Source of the DNA: Treponema sp. UBA6367
GTDB taxonomy: Bacteria; Spirochaetota; Spirochaetia; Treponematales; Treponemataceae
Direction of reading: 5' to 3'
DNA: 45,880 bases
NCBI GenBank assembly: GCA_002437725.1
Contig: DJRF01000015.1
Location: 1-45,880, forward strand
In this document: positions 8,989 to 17,605 of the stretch, one piece after another
Numbering within the stretch: the stretch's first letter is position 1
How the letters are laid out: each line of letters begins with the position of its first letter
Program-made: the position numbers and the translations under genes
The notes under the pieces: generated by a model
The model's input: the letters and a program-made list of their open reading frames with translations, nothing else
Database searches by the model: none
What the model was told of the DNA's origin: nothing

Positions 8989-9054
8989 GTTCGCCTCCAA
9001 CTTTGTTTCACGAAAACTTTTTATTCAACTTTTAAATTATGATAACACGGCTTA

Positions 9055-9135
9055 CTTGCATATAATGACAGTCTAATTTTTTTTCAAAAAAAATGTTTTT
9101 CGTGATATAATTTTCAGACTTGCATTATATGACAG
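9055..9135. promoter_or_regulatory. Near-identical 17-bp direct repeats and promoter-like sequence
   Basis: CTTGCATATAATGACAG (9055-9071) and CTTGCATTATATGACAG (9119-9135) match at 15 of 17 positions, 64 bp apart, in the spacer between the divergent FliG-like and HNH genes. A TATAAT lies at 9061-9066 and another at 9106-9111. They may be operators or promoter duplications; the role is inferred only from position. Confidence 0.35.
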
Positions 9136-9173
9136 CGTGAGGGTGTATGCTGAAACTACAGTGAGGTGAAAGC

Positions 9174-9795
9174 ATGGAAAATCAAAATATCCACGGTTAG
9201 ACGAAGGTCTTGCTAAGATAGTAATAGGATTTGATGGAAAAACATTTACGCTCAGAGAACTTAGAGATTCGGCTAATGAGTATACAGCAAAAGCTCCGAT
9301 TGAAGAACGTAAATCTATAAAAGAAAAATTCGAGCAAATTTTTAATTGTGATAAAGAAAGAATTCCAGACGAATTATTAAAACAAGTTTATGGAGATAAC
9401 ATACAAACCGAAGAAAACTGGAAAACTGTTCCATTGTACAAAAATGAAAAAGACGGAAAACCAGAATATTCAGCAAGCAACTTCGGAAGAATAAAACATT
9501 ATGGAATAATAATGAAGCAAGGCGACAAATTGGGAAAAGAATATGGCGGCTACCTTGTAATGAAAGATTATACAAGACCGGCTGAATATAAATTTGATTC
9601 TACAACCTGTGTTTATCGCTTTGTCGCAGCAGCCTTTTTACCAAATTACAAAGAGGGAATGCATGTTCACCATATCAACAACAACGGATATGACTGCCGC
9701 CCGGAAAATCTGATTTTACTGGAAAAAAACAACACTCAATTGTTCATAATTTTCCTGTTCCAGAACTAACGGAAGATCCAACTTATGGGCAATAG
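9174..9795 (+). pseudogene. NUMOD4/HNH endonuclease, disrupted by two frameshifts
   Basis: An ATG at 9174 follows GAGGTG but closes after eight codons; shifting the frame near 9182 opens a frame that runs through 9769. That frame has a NUMOD4-like DNA-binding segment (W-KTVPLYK, YSASNFGRIK) and an HNH segment (YRFVAAAFLPN, HVHHINNNGYDCRPENLILL). At the A7 run near 9724-9730 the sense again moves to another frame, giving QHSIVHNFPVPEL and a stop at 9793-9795. Such proteins are group I intron or free-standing homing nucleases. Both shifts would have to be real for the gene to be dead; sequencing error in A runs is an alternative. Confidence 0.65.
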
Positions 9796-10597
9796 ACGGC
9801 TTTCGCTTTCCAATTACCGCAGGGCTTTGCAAATTGACGAGCTGATTGCGAGCTTCACGACCGAAAAGCAGATTATCGCCGCGCACCTGATGACAAATCT
9901 GCTTAAAGTCGTAAAGGACACTCCAATTTACAATCAGGCGATTGAAGTCTACAAAAGCCTTGAAAACGAGCTGGACGGAAACGAAAAACTGAACGCGGCA
10001 AAACTTGAAAACCGGATTGTGTTTCTCGGAATGAATGCGGTCAAAATAGAAGACAATCTATGGAATCTAATCGAAGAAGCCATGATGAAAAACCGCCTCA
10101 TTCAGTTCGACTATTATAAAAACGGCAGGCGTTATGAAGTTACCGTCGAGCCGTGGCAGCTTGTCTATTTTCAGGGAATGTGGAGCTTGTATTGCTACAA
10201 TAAATTTTACAGGGAAACTCGGCTATACAATCTTCCTGCAATCACGAATCCAAAAATCCTGGACAAAACCTTTGAGCTTCCGCTGGACTTTGAATTTGAA
10301 AAGCACAGCAAAGGCAATTTCGGAAAATTCATCGGAAAAAAAAACTACAGCTTCAAACTGAAAATTCGGAAAGAGAAACTTTGCTACATCCGAATGTACA
10401 AGTGGGCGGACGACCAGAAATTCGAGGAACAGAGCGACGGGACGGCAATCATGACATTCACAAGCAACCAGTACTACCCCGTCTTGAACTGGATTCTGGA
10501 AAAAGGAATGTACGTCACTCCGCTTGAACCGAAAGAACTCGTAGTCGACTGGAAGGCGAATGTCCTTGCGATGTATGAGGAAGTGAAGAATGGATGA
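9785..10597 (+). CDS. WYL-domain protein lacking its N-terminal HTH
   Basis: The 270-residue protein has the WYL core (YYKNGRRYEVTVEPWQLVYF, then MWSLYCYNKFYRETRLYNL) followed by the WCX-like C-terminal domain. WYL proteins are ligand-sensing regulators, frequently near defence genes. A normal family member starts with a winged HTH of about 60-80 residues; here that part is replaced by the HNH pseudogene, whose end overlaps the start. The protein may therefore be a 5'-truncated remnant, or a WYL-only sensor. The ATG at 9785 has only weak support. Confidence 0.7.
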   Translation: MGNRRLSLSNYRRALQIDELIASFTTEKQIIAAHLMTNLLKVVKDTPIYNQAIEVYKSLENELDGNEKLNAAKLENRIVFLGMNAVKIEDNLWNLIEEAMMKNRLIQFDYYKNGRRYEVTVEPWQLVYFQGMWSLYCYNKFYRETRLYNLPAITNPKILDKTFELPLDFEFEKHSKGNFGKFIGKKNYSFKLKIRKEKLCYIRMYKWADDQKFEEQSDGTAIMTFTSNQYYPVLNWILEKGMYVTPLEPKELVVDWKANVLAMYEEVKNG

Positions 10598-10645
10598 TAA
10601 CAAAAACGATAAAACAAAGTCAACAATTTCTATCTAATCCCAAAC

Positions 10646-11281
10646 TCAATGTCGTTCGATAAATGGAAAAGGGTCATATTCCGTTGTTCTAGGAAAAGAT
10701 TGTATCGTTTTTTTGTAACTTGCAGAAGTAAAATCGATATTTATAGAATCAGGCTGTGTAATCATATCAAAGTGCATTTTATCTCCTTCAAATCGTATAT
10801 TTCCTATTTTTAGTTTCTGAGTTATATGCTCTGTATTCTCAGTAAGAACTTCAAAAATCACTTCAAAAGAAACAATGTTATTCGAAATTTTATATTGCAA
10901 ATTCTTTATAATCTGATTTTCGTCATCTAGCGTTATATCAAAAATCTTTTTCTGAATATTTTTTCTTGGCAAAAAATAAATATTTTCAGTTTCTGCAATT
11001 TTTATATTATTTTCTCCGTAATCCACCATTTCAACATACCAAAGAGAAATTGAAGTTATAATTTCATCATAATCCCCCTTGTTATTAAATATTACTGGAA
11101 TACCAAAAGTGGTATTGTTTATTTTAATATCCAGAACAATAAGTTCCAATTCATGACAAGGTTTATAAAAACTTTCTTTTATCTGTGGAACTGAAGCAAA
11201 AATTGCAACAATAATCCCAATTAAAGAAATGAACCAATGAATAGTTTTCGCTGTCTTACTTTCAAGAAAATCATTACACAT
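10646..11281 (-). CDS. One-TM protein of unknown function
   Basis: The 211-residue product has one N-terminal transmembrane helix (about residues 14-32, IHWFISLIGIIVAIFASV) and a beta-rich, presumably extracytoplasmic or cytosolic domain without known motifs. It follows the HEPN-type gene by about 25 bp once that gene's true frame is used, so the two probably form an operon. I recognise no family. Confidence 0.6.
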   Translation of the reverse strand: MCNDFLESKTAKTIHWFISLIGIIVAIFASVPQIKESFYKPCHELELIVLDIKINNTTFGIPVIFNNKGDYDEIITSISLWYVEMVDYGENNIKIAETENIYFLPRKNIQKKIFDITLDDENQIIKNLQYKISNNIVSFEVIFEVLTENTEHITQKLKIGNIRFEGDKMHFDMITQPDSINIDFTSASYKKTIQSFPRTTEYDPFPFIERH

Positions 11282-11305
11282 ATAATATAATCCAAAACAA
11301 TAATT

Positions 11306-12621
11306 CTACTCTTCTTCCCTTTCTTCCAATATTGATTTATCAAAGTCAAATTTCTTGTATTCAGAAAAATCAAAGTCTTTTCCAAGTTTCTGCAAAATTG
11401 CTTTTGATATCTCGTATTAGAGGAATATGCAGCCCATCTTCTATAAATCTGAGAATTGTCATTGCAATATTCAAGCAATTTTTTTAACTGGGAAGCAATA
11501 AAACTATCCAAATATGGAGCAATTACAAAATCAAATCTTTCATCAGCCATATCGAATGACTGGCTGTCGCCATAATAAAAAATAAAGAAATCGTAAAGTT
11601 CTGATTCTTTTCCTAAATCGGAATAAGTTTTTACCATATATTCTATAGTTTCCTCAGTAAGCAGCAACGAATAATTCACTTTCAACATATTTAAATGCGC
11701 CGAATAATCATTACAAACAAACCATGAAATCGCCTTTGCATTGCTATTCTTTTCAATAACAGAATCTATATGCAACTTCACATCATCTGCCAGATTACTA
11801 TAAATCTTAGGAAAATGCGACAAATAGACAATCAAGCTAAAAATGCATTTTTCATCAGTTGCGACGGAAAACTTCTCTTTTTCATCATCAATTTTCTTTA
11901 TAATCTCATCTCCGATTTCTTCTGTTAAAATCTGCAAGCATTTTCTATTTATTTTCAGATTTTTCATGCGCAATTCATCATCAGGCTTATTGAAACAGAA
12001 TTTCCATAAGGTTATGAAAATTTTAAACTTCATGGAATCCGGCATTTTCGAAAAATATTTGTTTTTTAGATAATCATGCAGTTTTTCATATTCATTGATA
12101 TAGATTTTGCTTTTTTCATTCAAATCATCCGTAAGCATTCCAAGAACGTTTTTTATGAAAATCGGCGGTTTTATCAGGATGTTGGTTAAAGTCAATCTTA
12201 TGAATGCGACCGTTATTTCTTTTGTAGGATTTATCAGCTCATAATTTTCATTCAATACAGGATGTGCAGAAAAATTTCTGTAATCATACAGATGATTCAA
12301 GTTTGTATAAGATTCTAAGTCCAAGAGGTTGGTTTCGTTATAAACCTCGTCAACAAGCTCTTTTTCCCATTTTGATTTTGACAGACAGTCTTTATTATTT
12401 CTTAAATATTCGACTTTCTTTAGGATTTTCGCTGCCATAGAATCGTTGTACATATCCTTAAGTTCCTGCAACTTAAAGAGAATATCACATATAGAAATTG
12501 AATAAAGCATGATGATTGCAGAACGGTAATTTTCGTTTGAATATGAACTTATGACTTCCTTAAAATATTCCCGCGTTTTTTTGAAATAAATTTCCTCGCT
12601 TTCAGGAAAATATATGGACAT
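11306..12621 (-). pseudogene. HEPN-type protein, frameshifted near its C-terminus
   Basis: The start is the ATG at 12621, with AGAGG eight nt upstream; a GTG nine bases earlier is less likely. The N-terminal 150 residues are helical and contain YRNFSAHP, an R-x4-H motif with Asn after Arg as in HEPN RNases. The rest is helical and unassigned. The continuous frame runs to 11221 and overlaps the next gene by 61 bp with an implausible basic tail. A shift near 11418-11425 instead gives ISKAILQKLGKDFDF and an acidic end EEREEE with a stop at 11306-11308, leaving a clean gap. So either the gene carries a 1-bp lesion or the sequence has an error there. Confidence 0.55.
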
Positions 12622-12989
12622 GATGAACACCTCTTTATGTGATTATAATAAACATTCCTGAATAATAATAGATTCTATTCCCCATGTCCCCATTCAATCA
12701 CATAGCTCACATACTCACAACAGAATATTTTTCAAGATTTGTTTTCTTTACAGGAAGTTGTAAGTTTTTAATTTTTTACAATTCAATCCGCAGATAACCA
12801 ATCGGAATGTTGAATTCCTTATTGACAAATTCCAGATATTCTTTTGTTGCGGAATCAAGCTCCGGCTCCCCTACAACGAAAAGTTTTGAGGCATTACGCA
12901 CATATCGAACGGCTTGGCTCTAAAGAAAATGCGAATCCAAAGTGAAAACCTTCCTAGCAGTTTCCTGTATTGAACTGCAATTCAGCTCC
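12622..12989. other. Intergenic region with a decayed minus-strand gene end
   Basis: On the minus strand 12918-12776 reads as the C-terminal part of a protein (VRNASKLFVVGEPELDS, then EYLEFVNKEFNIPIGYLRI and stop) with no start. The end is faintly like an adenylosuccinate synthetase tail but I would not assign it. Nothing else is evident. Confidence 0.3.
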
Positions 12990-13844
12990 TCATCTCAAAC
13001 CTTTATTCCCATCAGTTTTCAAATACCCCTTAAATTTCGCGCCGCATTTTACAGCGACAAACAAGGCAAACCGATAAATAAAAATATATGCGCAGCAAAT
13101 TACCGGAATCAAGCTGCATATATTCAGCAAATACAAAGTGAGCGAAATAGCAAGCAGAATAAAAGTTGCCCATACTCTAAAGACGGTAATTTTTGAAACA
13201 TCATATTTTATAATGTATTTCCTGAAAAACAAGTTCACATCGGAATCAGCTCCGTAATGCGCCTTGTATTCCATTGTGCGAACAACTGGAAAAACAAAAA
13301 TGGCAGCAATAAAAATGCTAAGCGAAAGTTTTTCCGAATTTATAAAAATCAAGCTTGAATATTTCATCACGCTCAAGAAAAAATAAACAAGCTGAGTAAA
13401 TTTTCCCCGGACACTGTTATACACGTAATAAATAAAAAGCGTGGCAAGCTCTGCAGCAGAAAAAAAGAAAACAGATTTTTTTGATATAAAAAACAACAGC
13501 AATAAATTTAAAGCTATGGAAACAATAAATCGCTCGGCATAAATAATTGCCTTATGCTTTTCATAAAATTCCAACTGAAAATCAGTAAGCCTTTTTGTAG
13601 GATTCTTTTCTTTTTTTATAGTTTCACATTCGTTATAGATGTAGCCAGCTTCATACAAATTAACGTAGGAAACAAGAGCCAGAAAAAAACTTAAATAAAA
13701 TGACACAGAAGTTAAATTCTGCGGATAACTTTGCAAGAAAGAAATCATAAACAGCGGAATAAGATAAGTTATAAAATAAACAGCTATCTTGTTTGCTGAA
13801 TTATAGTGCGTCTTCTTTGTGAACACAAAAGGAATAAAAAACAT
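12990..13844 (-). CDS. Multi-pass membrane protein, possibly UbiA-type prenyltransferase
   Basis: The 284-residue protein has about seven or eight hydrophobic helices. Between helix 2 and 3 it reads YNECETIKKEKNPTKRL, which resembles the NDxxDxxxD signature and the following Pro-x-K-R of UbiA enzymes, though with Asp replaced by Glu or Lys. UbiA proteins that act on polyprenyl phosphates are often linked to HAD phosphatases in cell-envelope clusters, and a HAD protein lies two genes upstream here. That context makes the assignment reasonable but not firm. Last gene of the polysaccharide cluster. Confidence 0.5.
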   Translation of the reverse strand: MFFIPFVFTKKTHYNSANKIAVYFITYLIPLFMISFLQSYPQNLTSVSFYLSFFLALVSYVNLYEAGYIYNECETIKKEKNPTKRLTDFQLEFYEKHKAIIYAERFIVSIALNLLLLFFISKKSVFFFSAAELATLFIYYVYNSVRGKFTQLVYFFLSVMKYSSLIFINSEKLSLSIFIAAIFVFPVVRTMEYKAHYGADSDVNLFFRKYIIKYDVSKITVFRVWATFILLAISLTLYLLNICSLIPVICCAYIFIYRFALFVAVKCGAKFKGYLKTDGNKGLR

Positions 13845-13857
13845 AAAGCCTCCAAAG

Positions 13858-14739
13858 TTATTTAGATATTTTTATTTCGCCATTCTTAGATAAAATGCCA
13901 TGCAAAAATCCAAGGTAAAAATATTCTAACCGCTTGAATTTATGCGGAAGGTAAAAAACAAAAAAGAAAATACGGACAGTTAGATTAAAGACAAAATTTC
14001 TTTTCCAGTTTGAAGGAACATAATTTCGCTTTAAAAGCTTTACAGCTGCTCTAGTCTGATAATATTCTCTGAGCGGCGTAGAATAATTGAATGTCATCTC
14101 CTTAAAAACAAGACGGCATTTTAATACTCCCACCCCAAGAGAATGATTTAAAACTGTATTTTTTGAGATAAAAGTTTCAAAACCATATTTTTTCATTCGC
14201 CAGCATAATTCAAAATCTGCATAGTCAAGAAAAATCGTTTCATCCCAAAAGCCGATTTTTTCCAATACATCATAAGTTGTAAGCAATGAAGATGTTATAA
14301 TTTCCGAAGTTTTATAAATATCTTCATCAATTTTAATACATCTCTTATTGATTCCGCTGATTTCTTTCTTGGTTGAATCAAAATAAACAGGACCAATGCA
14401 GCCAACTTTATAAATTCTGGAAAGCTTTTCAAAATCGGAAACAAGAATATGCACAAGATTTTCTGTAACACAAGAATCCTGATCAAAAAACAGAACATAG
14501 TCAGAATGTTTTATGAAATCAAGATTTTTCAATGCCCAGTTAAATGCCGAAGACAGCCCAAGATTTTTTCCCAAAAAATGATAAACAACGTTTTCTGCTG
14601 AAAAAAATAACCTTTCGCATTGCGCATTAGGCGAATTATCCAACAAAACGACTTTTGAAACCTGCTTTGAAAGAGTTTCTATCCGTTTTGCAATTTTCTC
14701 ATCAGGATTATAAAGGGTTACAAGTGCGACTGTATTCAT
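13858..14739 (-). CDS. Family 2 glycosyltransferase (rhamnosyltransferase-like)
   Basis: The 293-residue protein begins NTVALVTLYNPDEKI and has the GT-A layout of WbbL/RfbF-type rhamnosyltransferases: nucleotide-binding VVLLDNS at about residue 31, the metal-binding FDQD at 85-88, and the acceptor-side motif LDYADFELCWRMK near residue 190. It would add a sugar, probably rhamnose, to a lipid-linked repeat unit on the cytoplasmic face. Its start abuts the stop of the HAD gene, so they are cotranscribed. Confidence 0.85.
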   Translation of the reverse strand: MNTVALVTLYNPDEKIAKRIETLSKQVSKVVLLDNSPNAQCERLFFSAENVVYHFLGKNLGLSSAFNWALKNLDFIKHSDYVLFFDQDSCVTENLVHILVSDFEKLSRIYKVGCIGPVYFDSTKKEISGINKRCIKIDEDIYKTSEIITSSLLTTYDVLEKIGFWDETIFLDYADFELCWRMKKYGFETFISKNTVLNHSLGVGVLKCRLVFKEMTFNYSTPLREYYQTRAAVKLLKRNYVPSNWKRNFVFNLTVRIFFFVFYLPHKFKRLEYFYLGFLHGILSKNGEIKISK

Positions 14740-15255
14740 TTAAAATCCCCGGCTAACAAAAAATTTTTTATTAGCATTTGTGTAGATGATTTTTCTTGAG
14801 TTGCTAGCTTCAACCAAGTCAATATCTTCAATATTATCTGTGCATACAAAGAGATTTTTATATGCATAATTTTGGTCAAGAACCTCTTTTTTCCTTCCAA
14901 TAGGAGCTTTTAAATACGGAACATTAAGCGACTTTGCAGCCGAAGATAAAATTTCAAAAGGCGCATTTGAAACTATTATGCAACAATACCCTTCTTTTTG
15001 TTTTTGGCGCAGCAGCATAACTGTCTCATCATTAAAGTCAAGCAAGAATGAGGAAGAGTAATCTTTTGGAATTTTTTCATATTTTTTGCAAATCAAGTTA
15101 TAAGTACTTTTCTTAAAGAAATGCCTGTACAGCCGAAATAAAAATGATTTATAAAAATTGGTTTTAAAATAAGAATTCAATATTTCATAATGAGAATTGC
15201 CTTTCCACAAAGTACCGTCAAGGTCAAAAGCAGCAAGATTTTCAATAGTGGTCAT
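14740..15255 (-). CDS. HAD-family phosphatase
   Basis: The 171-residue protein has HAD motif I (FDLDGTLW, Asp11/Asp13), motif II (IIVSNAPF), a Lys in the GRKKEV region and a motif IV-like acidic cluster (CTDNIEDIDLVE). The length and the small cap match phosphoserine-phosphatase-like members linked to UbiA enzymes. It overlaps the Wzy-like gene by 4 bp and is followed directly by the glycosyltransferase, so it belongs to the polysaccharide operon. The substrate is unknown; a polyprenyl-phosphosugar phosphate is plausible. Confidence 0.75.
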   Translation of the reverse strand: MTTIENLAAFDLDGTLWKGNSHYEILNSYFKTNFYKSFLFRLYRHFFKKSTYNLICKKYEKIPKDYSSSFLLDFNDETVMLLRQKQKEGYCCIIVSNAPFEILSSAAKSLNVPYLKAPIGRKKEVLDQNYAYKNLFVCTDNIEDIDLVEASNSRKIIYTNANKKFFVSRGF

Positions 15256-16448
15256 TTATTACCCCCTTGTTTAAAATAATCTTGAATTAAAACTTCCATA
15301 AAGATTAAAGAACAAAATCCAATGCTTCCAAGCAAAAAAGGATTTGTACATGCAACGCATACATATGAAATTATTATTACAGAAAAATAAACTTGATAAA
15401 CAAATGGCATTTTATTTGAAAAACAAAAAATAATGGGTCGTCCCCAAATGAAAATAAAAATCAGAATAGTTGATAAAACTCCATACCGCCTAATTGTTTC
15501 AAAGAAAGAAAGTTCTGTTGTACTTGTAATTTTATGAAAACCTTTCGAATAAAATTCAGAGCCGGCACCCCACCCAGTAAAAATTGTCTTATAAGGATGT
15601 TCTGAAAAAATCTCCATATAAGAAGTTTTATGCAAATCTTTTACTTTTATAGATGCATCAGAACTTTCTCCCATCATGATAAAAAGAAAAGCCAATGATA
15701 AAGAACCTGCTAGTAGAATAAGAAAAAGAGCTCGAACAATTTTTTTATGTTTCAATAAATTCAAGCAAACATAACCTCCGAATAACAAACAGACAACAAG
15801 GATATTTGCCCTTGCTCCGCTTATCAAAAGTGCAAAAGTATATATCAAAATTAAAAATAAATTCTTCTTCGTAGGATTTTTTAATTGCTGTAAATAATAA
15901 AAACCGAGCGAACAAATCATACAAGGAGCTGTACAATAATAAACACGTAGAAATCTAAAACCTAAGATTTCTCTTTCTATAATCATAAAAATAAAAGCCG
16001 CCGCATCGGTTTTATTAGTTTCAAAAAACAACTGTAAACCAACACAAATAAGAGGAAAAAGCATGCAAACAAGCCAAACAAAAATTGAAATAACAGCCAC
16101 AATCAAGGAAGACGATAAAAAAGTTTTTATAATTGTATCTTTGTAGGCTTCAACTTCAAAAACTTGCAAAAATAAATATATAAACCCTAATAAATTATAA
16201 ATTGCTGCATTAAACTGATAAGCAGGTTCGGTAAAAAGATTTACAATAGCACTATAAAGATAAAGACAAATCATCAATAAAAAATTAAAAACTTTTTTAT
16301 AATTTCCATATTGCAAAGAACAGGCCACAAACAGGACAAAGAAAATCTCTTTTAAATGAAAAAAATTATTTCCATTTATGTTCATCATAAAAATTAAGCA
16401 GCCAAGGAAAAATTGTGAAATTTGTGTCAAAGTTTTTTTATAAAGCAT
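15252..16448 (-). CDS. wzy: O-antigen/polysaccharide polymerase-like membrane protein
   Basis: The 398-residue protein has about ten hydrophobic helices and a long extracytoplasmic loop between late helices, with GWGAGSEFYSKGFHKI and a following NxxLE-like segment (TTELSFFETIRRYG), as in Wzy polymerases and O-antigen ligases. These enzymes join lipid-linked repeat units in the periplasm. Sequence conservation in the family is low, so the call rests on topology and on context beside Wzx and glycosyltransferases. Its start overlaps the end of the upstream glycosyltransferase by 22 bp. Confidence 0.7.
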   Translation of the reverse strand: MLYKKTLTQISQFFLGCLIFMMNINGNNFFHLKEIFFVLFVACSLQYGNYKKVFNFLLMICLYLYSAIVNLFTEPAYQFNAAIYNLLGFIYLFLQVFEVEAYKDTIIKTFLSSSLIVAVISIFVWLVCMLFPLICVGLQLFFETNKTDAAAFIFMIIEREILGFRFLRVYYCTAPCMICSLGFYYLQQLKNPTKKNLFLILIYTFALLISGARANILVVCLLFGGYVCLNLLKHKKIVRALFLILLAGSLSLAFLFIMMGESSDASIKVKDLHKTSYMEIFSEHPYKTIFTGWGAGSEFYSKGFHKITSTTELSFFETIRRYGVLSTILIFIFIWGRPIIFCFSNKMPFVYQVYFSVIIISYVCVACTNPFLLGSIGFCSLIFMEVLIQDYFKQGGNK

Positions 16449-17605
16449 TTTTTTTCTCTTTCATTAAATTTCTTAATTATCACATTCACCATCTCATCAA
16501 TATCTTTTACAATAATTCCCTTAGTATAAGTTCTTACCTTTTCAGATTGAGCTCCCATATCAAAACAAATTATAGGAACATTCATTGCAATATGTTCAGA
16601 AACAAGATAACTGAATGTTTCAGGCCATATCGATGGAAAAATTTCCATCGATATGTTTTCGCTCTCTACAAGTTTTTGAAGATTTTCATGCTTGTATTTT
16701 CCCAAAAAACGAATATTTTTCCGTTTTATTTTTCCAAATTGATACTTTGAAGAACCAATTATAGAAATCGGAATTTCTTCTGGTAATCTTTTAAAAAGTT
16801 CTTGAATAACAAATCTACCTTTCAAAATTAAATGAACAGCTCCAACAATTCCAATATGAAAAGAAAAATTTTCGATATTTTTTATCGGAGTAAATTTGCA
16901 ATATTCCATGCTATGCGGAACAACATTAAACTTTTTATCTGATAAATCTGGAAAAGCATTTTTCAATATTTTCATAGAACTCGTTGAAAAACATCGTATT
17001 TCATCAGTAACCAAGAATAATTTTTTCCAGATATTTCGCCATTGTTCTACATTTCCTATAAATTTATGAGAAAATTCATTAAAACTACATTTATGTTCCC
17101 CACATTTTAGATTACAGTTCCAATTATCAGAAATTAGATTAAAATTAGGACAAATACAGTGATAATCATGAACCATATATGTAAATTTCACATCAGAATT
17201 TTTATTTTTATACTTAACAAGCAAATTTATAATTTCTTCAAGTTTGTAAAAACTTATGAGCGAATTTAAAATAATTTCTGCAAATAAAAATGACAAAATC
17301 ATTTCAAATCTGGCAGATGAAAAATAAAAACTCTTTCCATCTTTTTCAATTTTAATAGAAAGATTTTTTTTATACGAAATCATACGGCAAATAACGATTT
17401 TTTTGTCAGAATTTGAAATATAATTATTTTCAAAAGTCTTAGTTCCTCCTCCGTAATTATGAGTTATAAACAGAACAAAACTTTCTGAATCTGAAAATAA
17501 TTCTTTTATATCTCTTTTCTTAAACTTACAAAGCAAACAATATTTTATTCTTAAAAGATGATATTTTATAAACCTGCAGATATGTTTCAAAAAATTCATT
17601 TTCAT
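16427..17605 (-). CDS. GT4-type glycosyltransferase with Cys-rich insert
   Basis: The 392-residue protein has a GT-B C-terminal half: FHIGIVGAV, then ISIIGSS, IRFLGKY and the FPSIWPETFSYLVSEHIAMNVPII donor-site helix with the E-x7-E pattern. An N-terminal insert has MVHDYHCICPNFNLI followed by several Cys, a feature of some GT4 enzymes in surface-polysaccharide clusters. It starts with an ATGA overlap with the preceding pyruvyl transferase fusion gene. Confidence 0.8.
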   Translation of the reverse strand: MKMNFLKHICRFIKYHLLRIKYCLLCKFKKRDIKELFSDSESFVLFITHNYGGGTKTFENNYISNSDKKIVICRMISYKKNLSIKIEKDGKSFYFSSARFEMILSFLFAEIILNSLISFYKLEEIINLLVKYKNKNSDVKFTYMVHDYHCICPNFNLISDNWNCNLKCGEHKCSFNEFSHKFIGNVEQWRNIWKKLFLVTDEIRCFSTSSMKILKNAFPDLSDKKFNVVPHSMEYCKFTPIKNIENFSFHIGIVGAVHLILKGRFVIQELFKRLPEEIPISIIGSSKYQFGKIKRKNIRFLGKYKHENLQKLVESENISMEIFPSIWPETFSYLVSEHIAMNVPIICFDMGAQSEKVRTYTKGIIVKDIDEMVNVIIKKFNEREKKCFIKKL

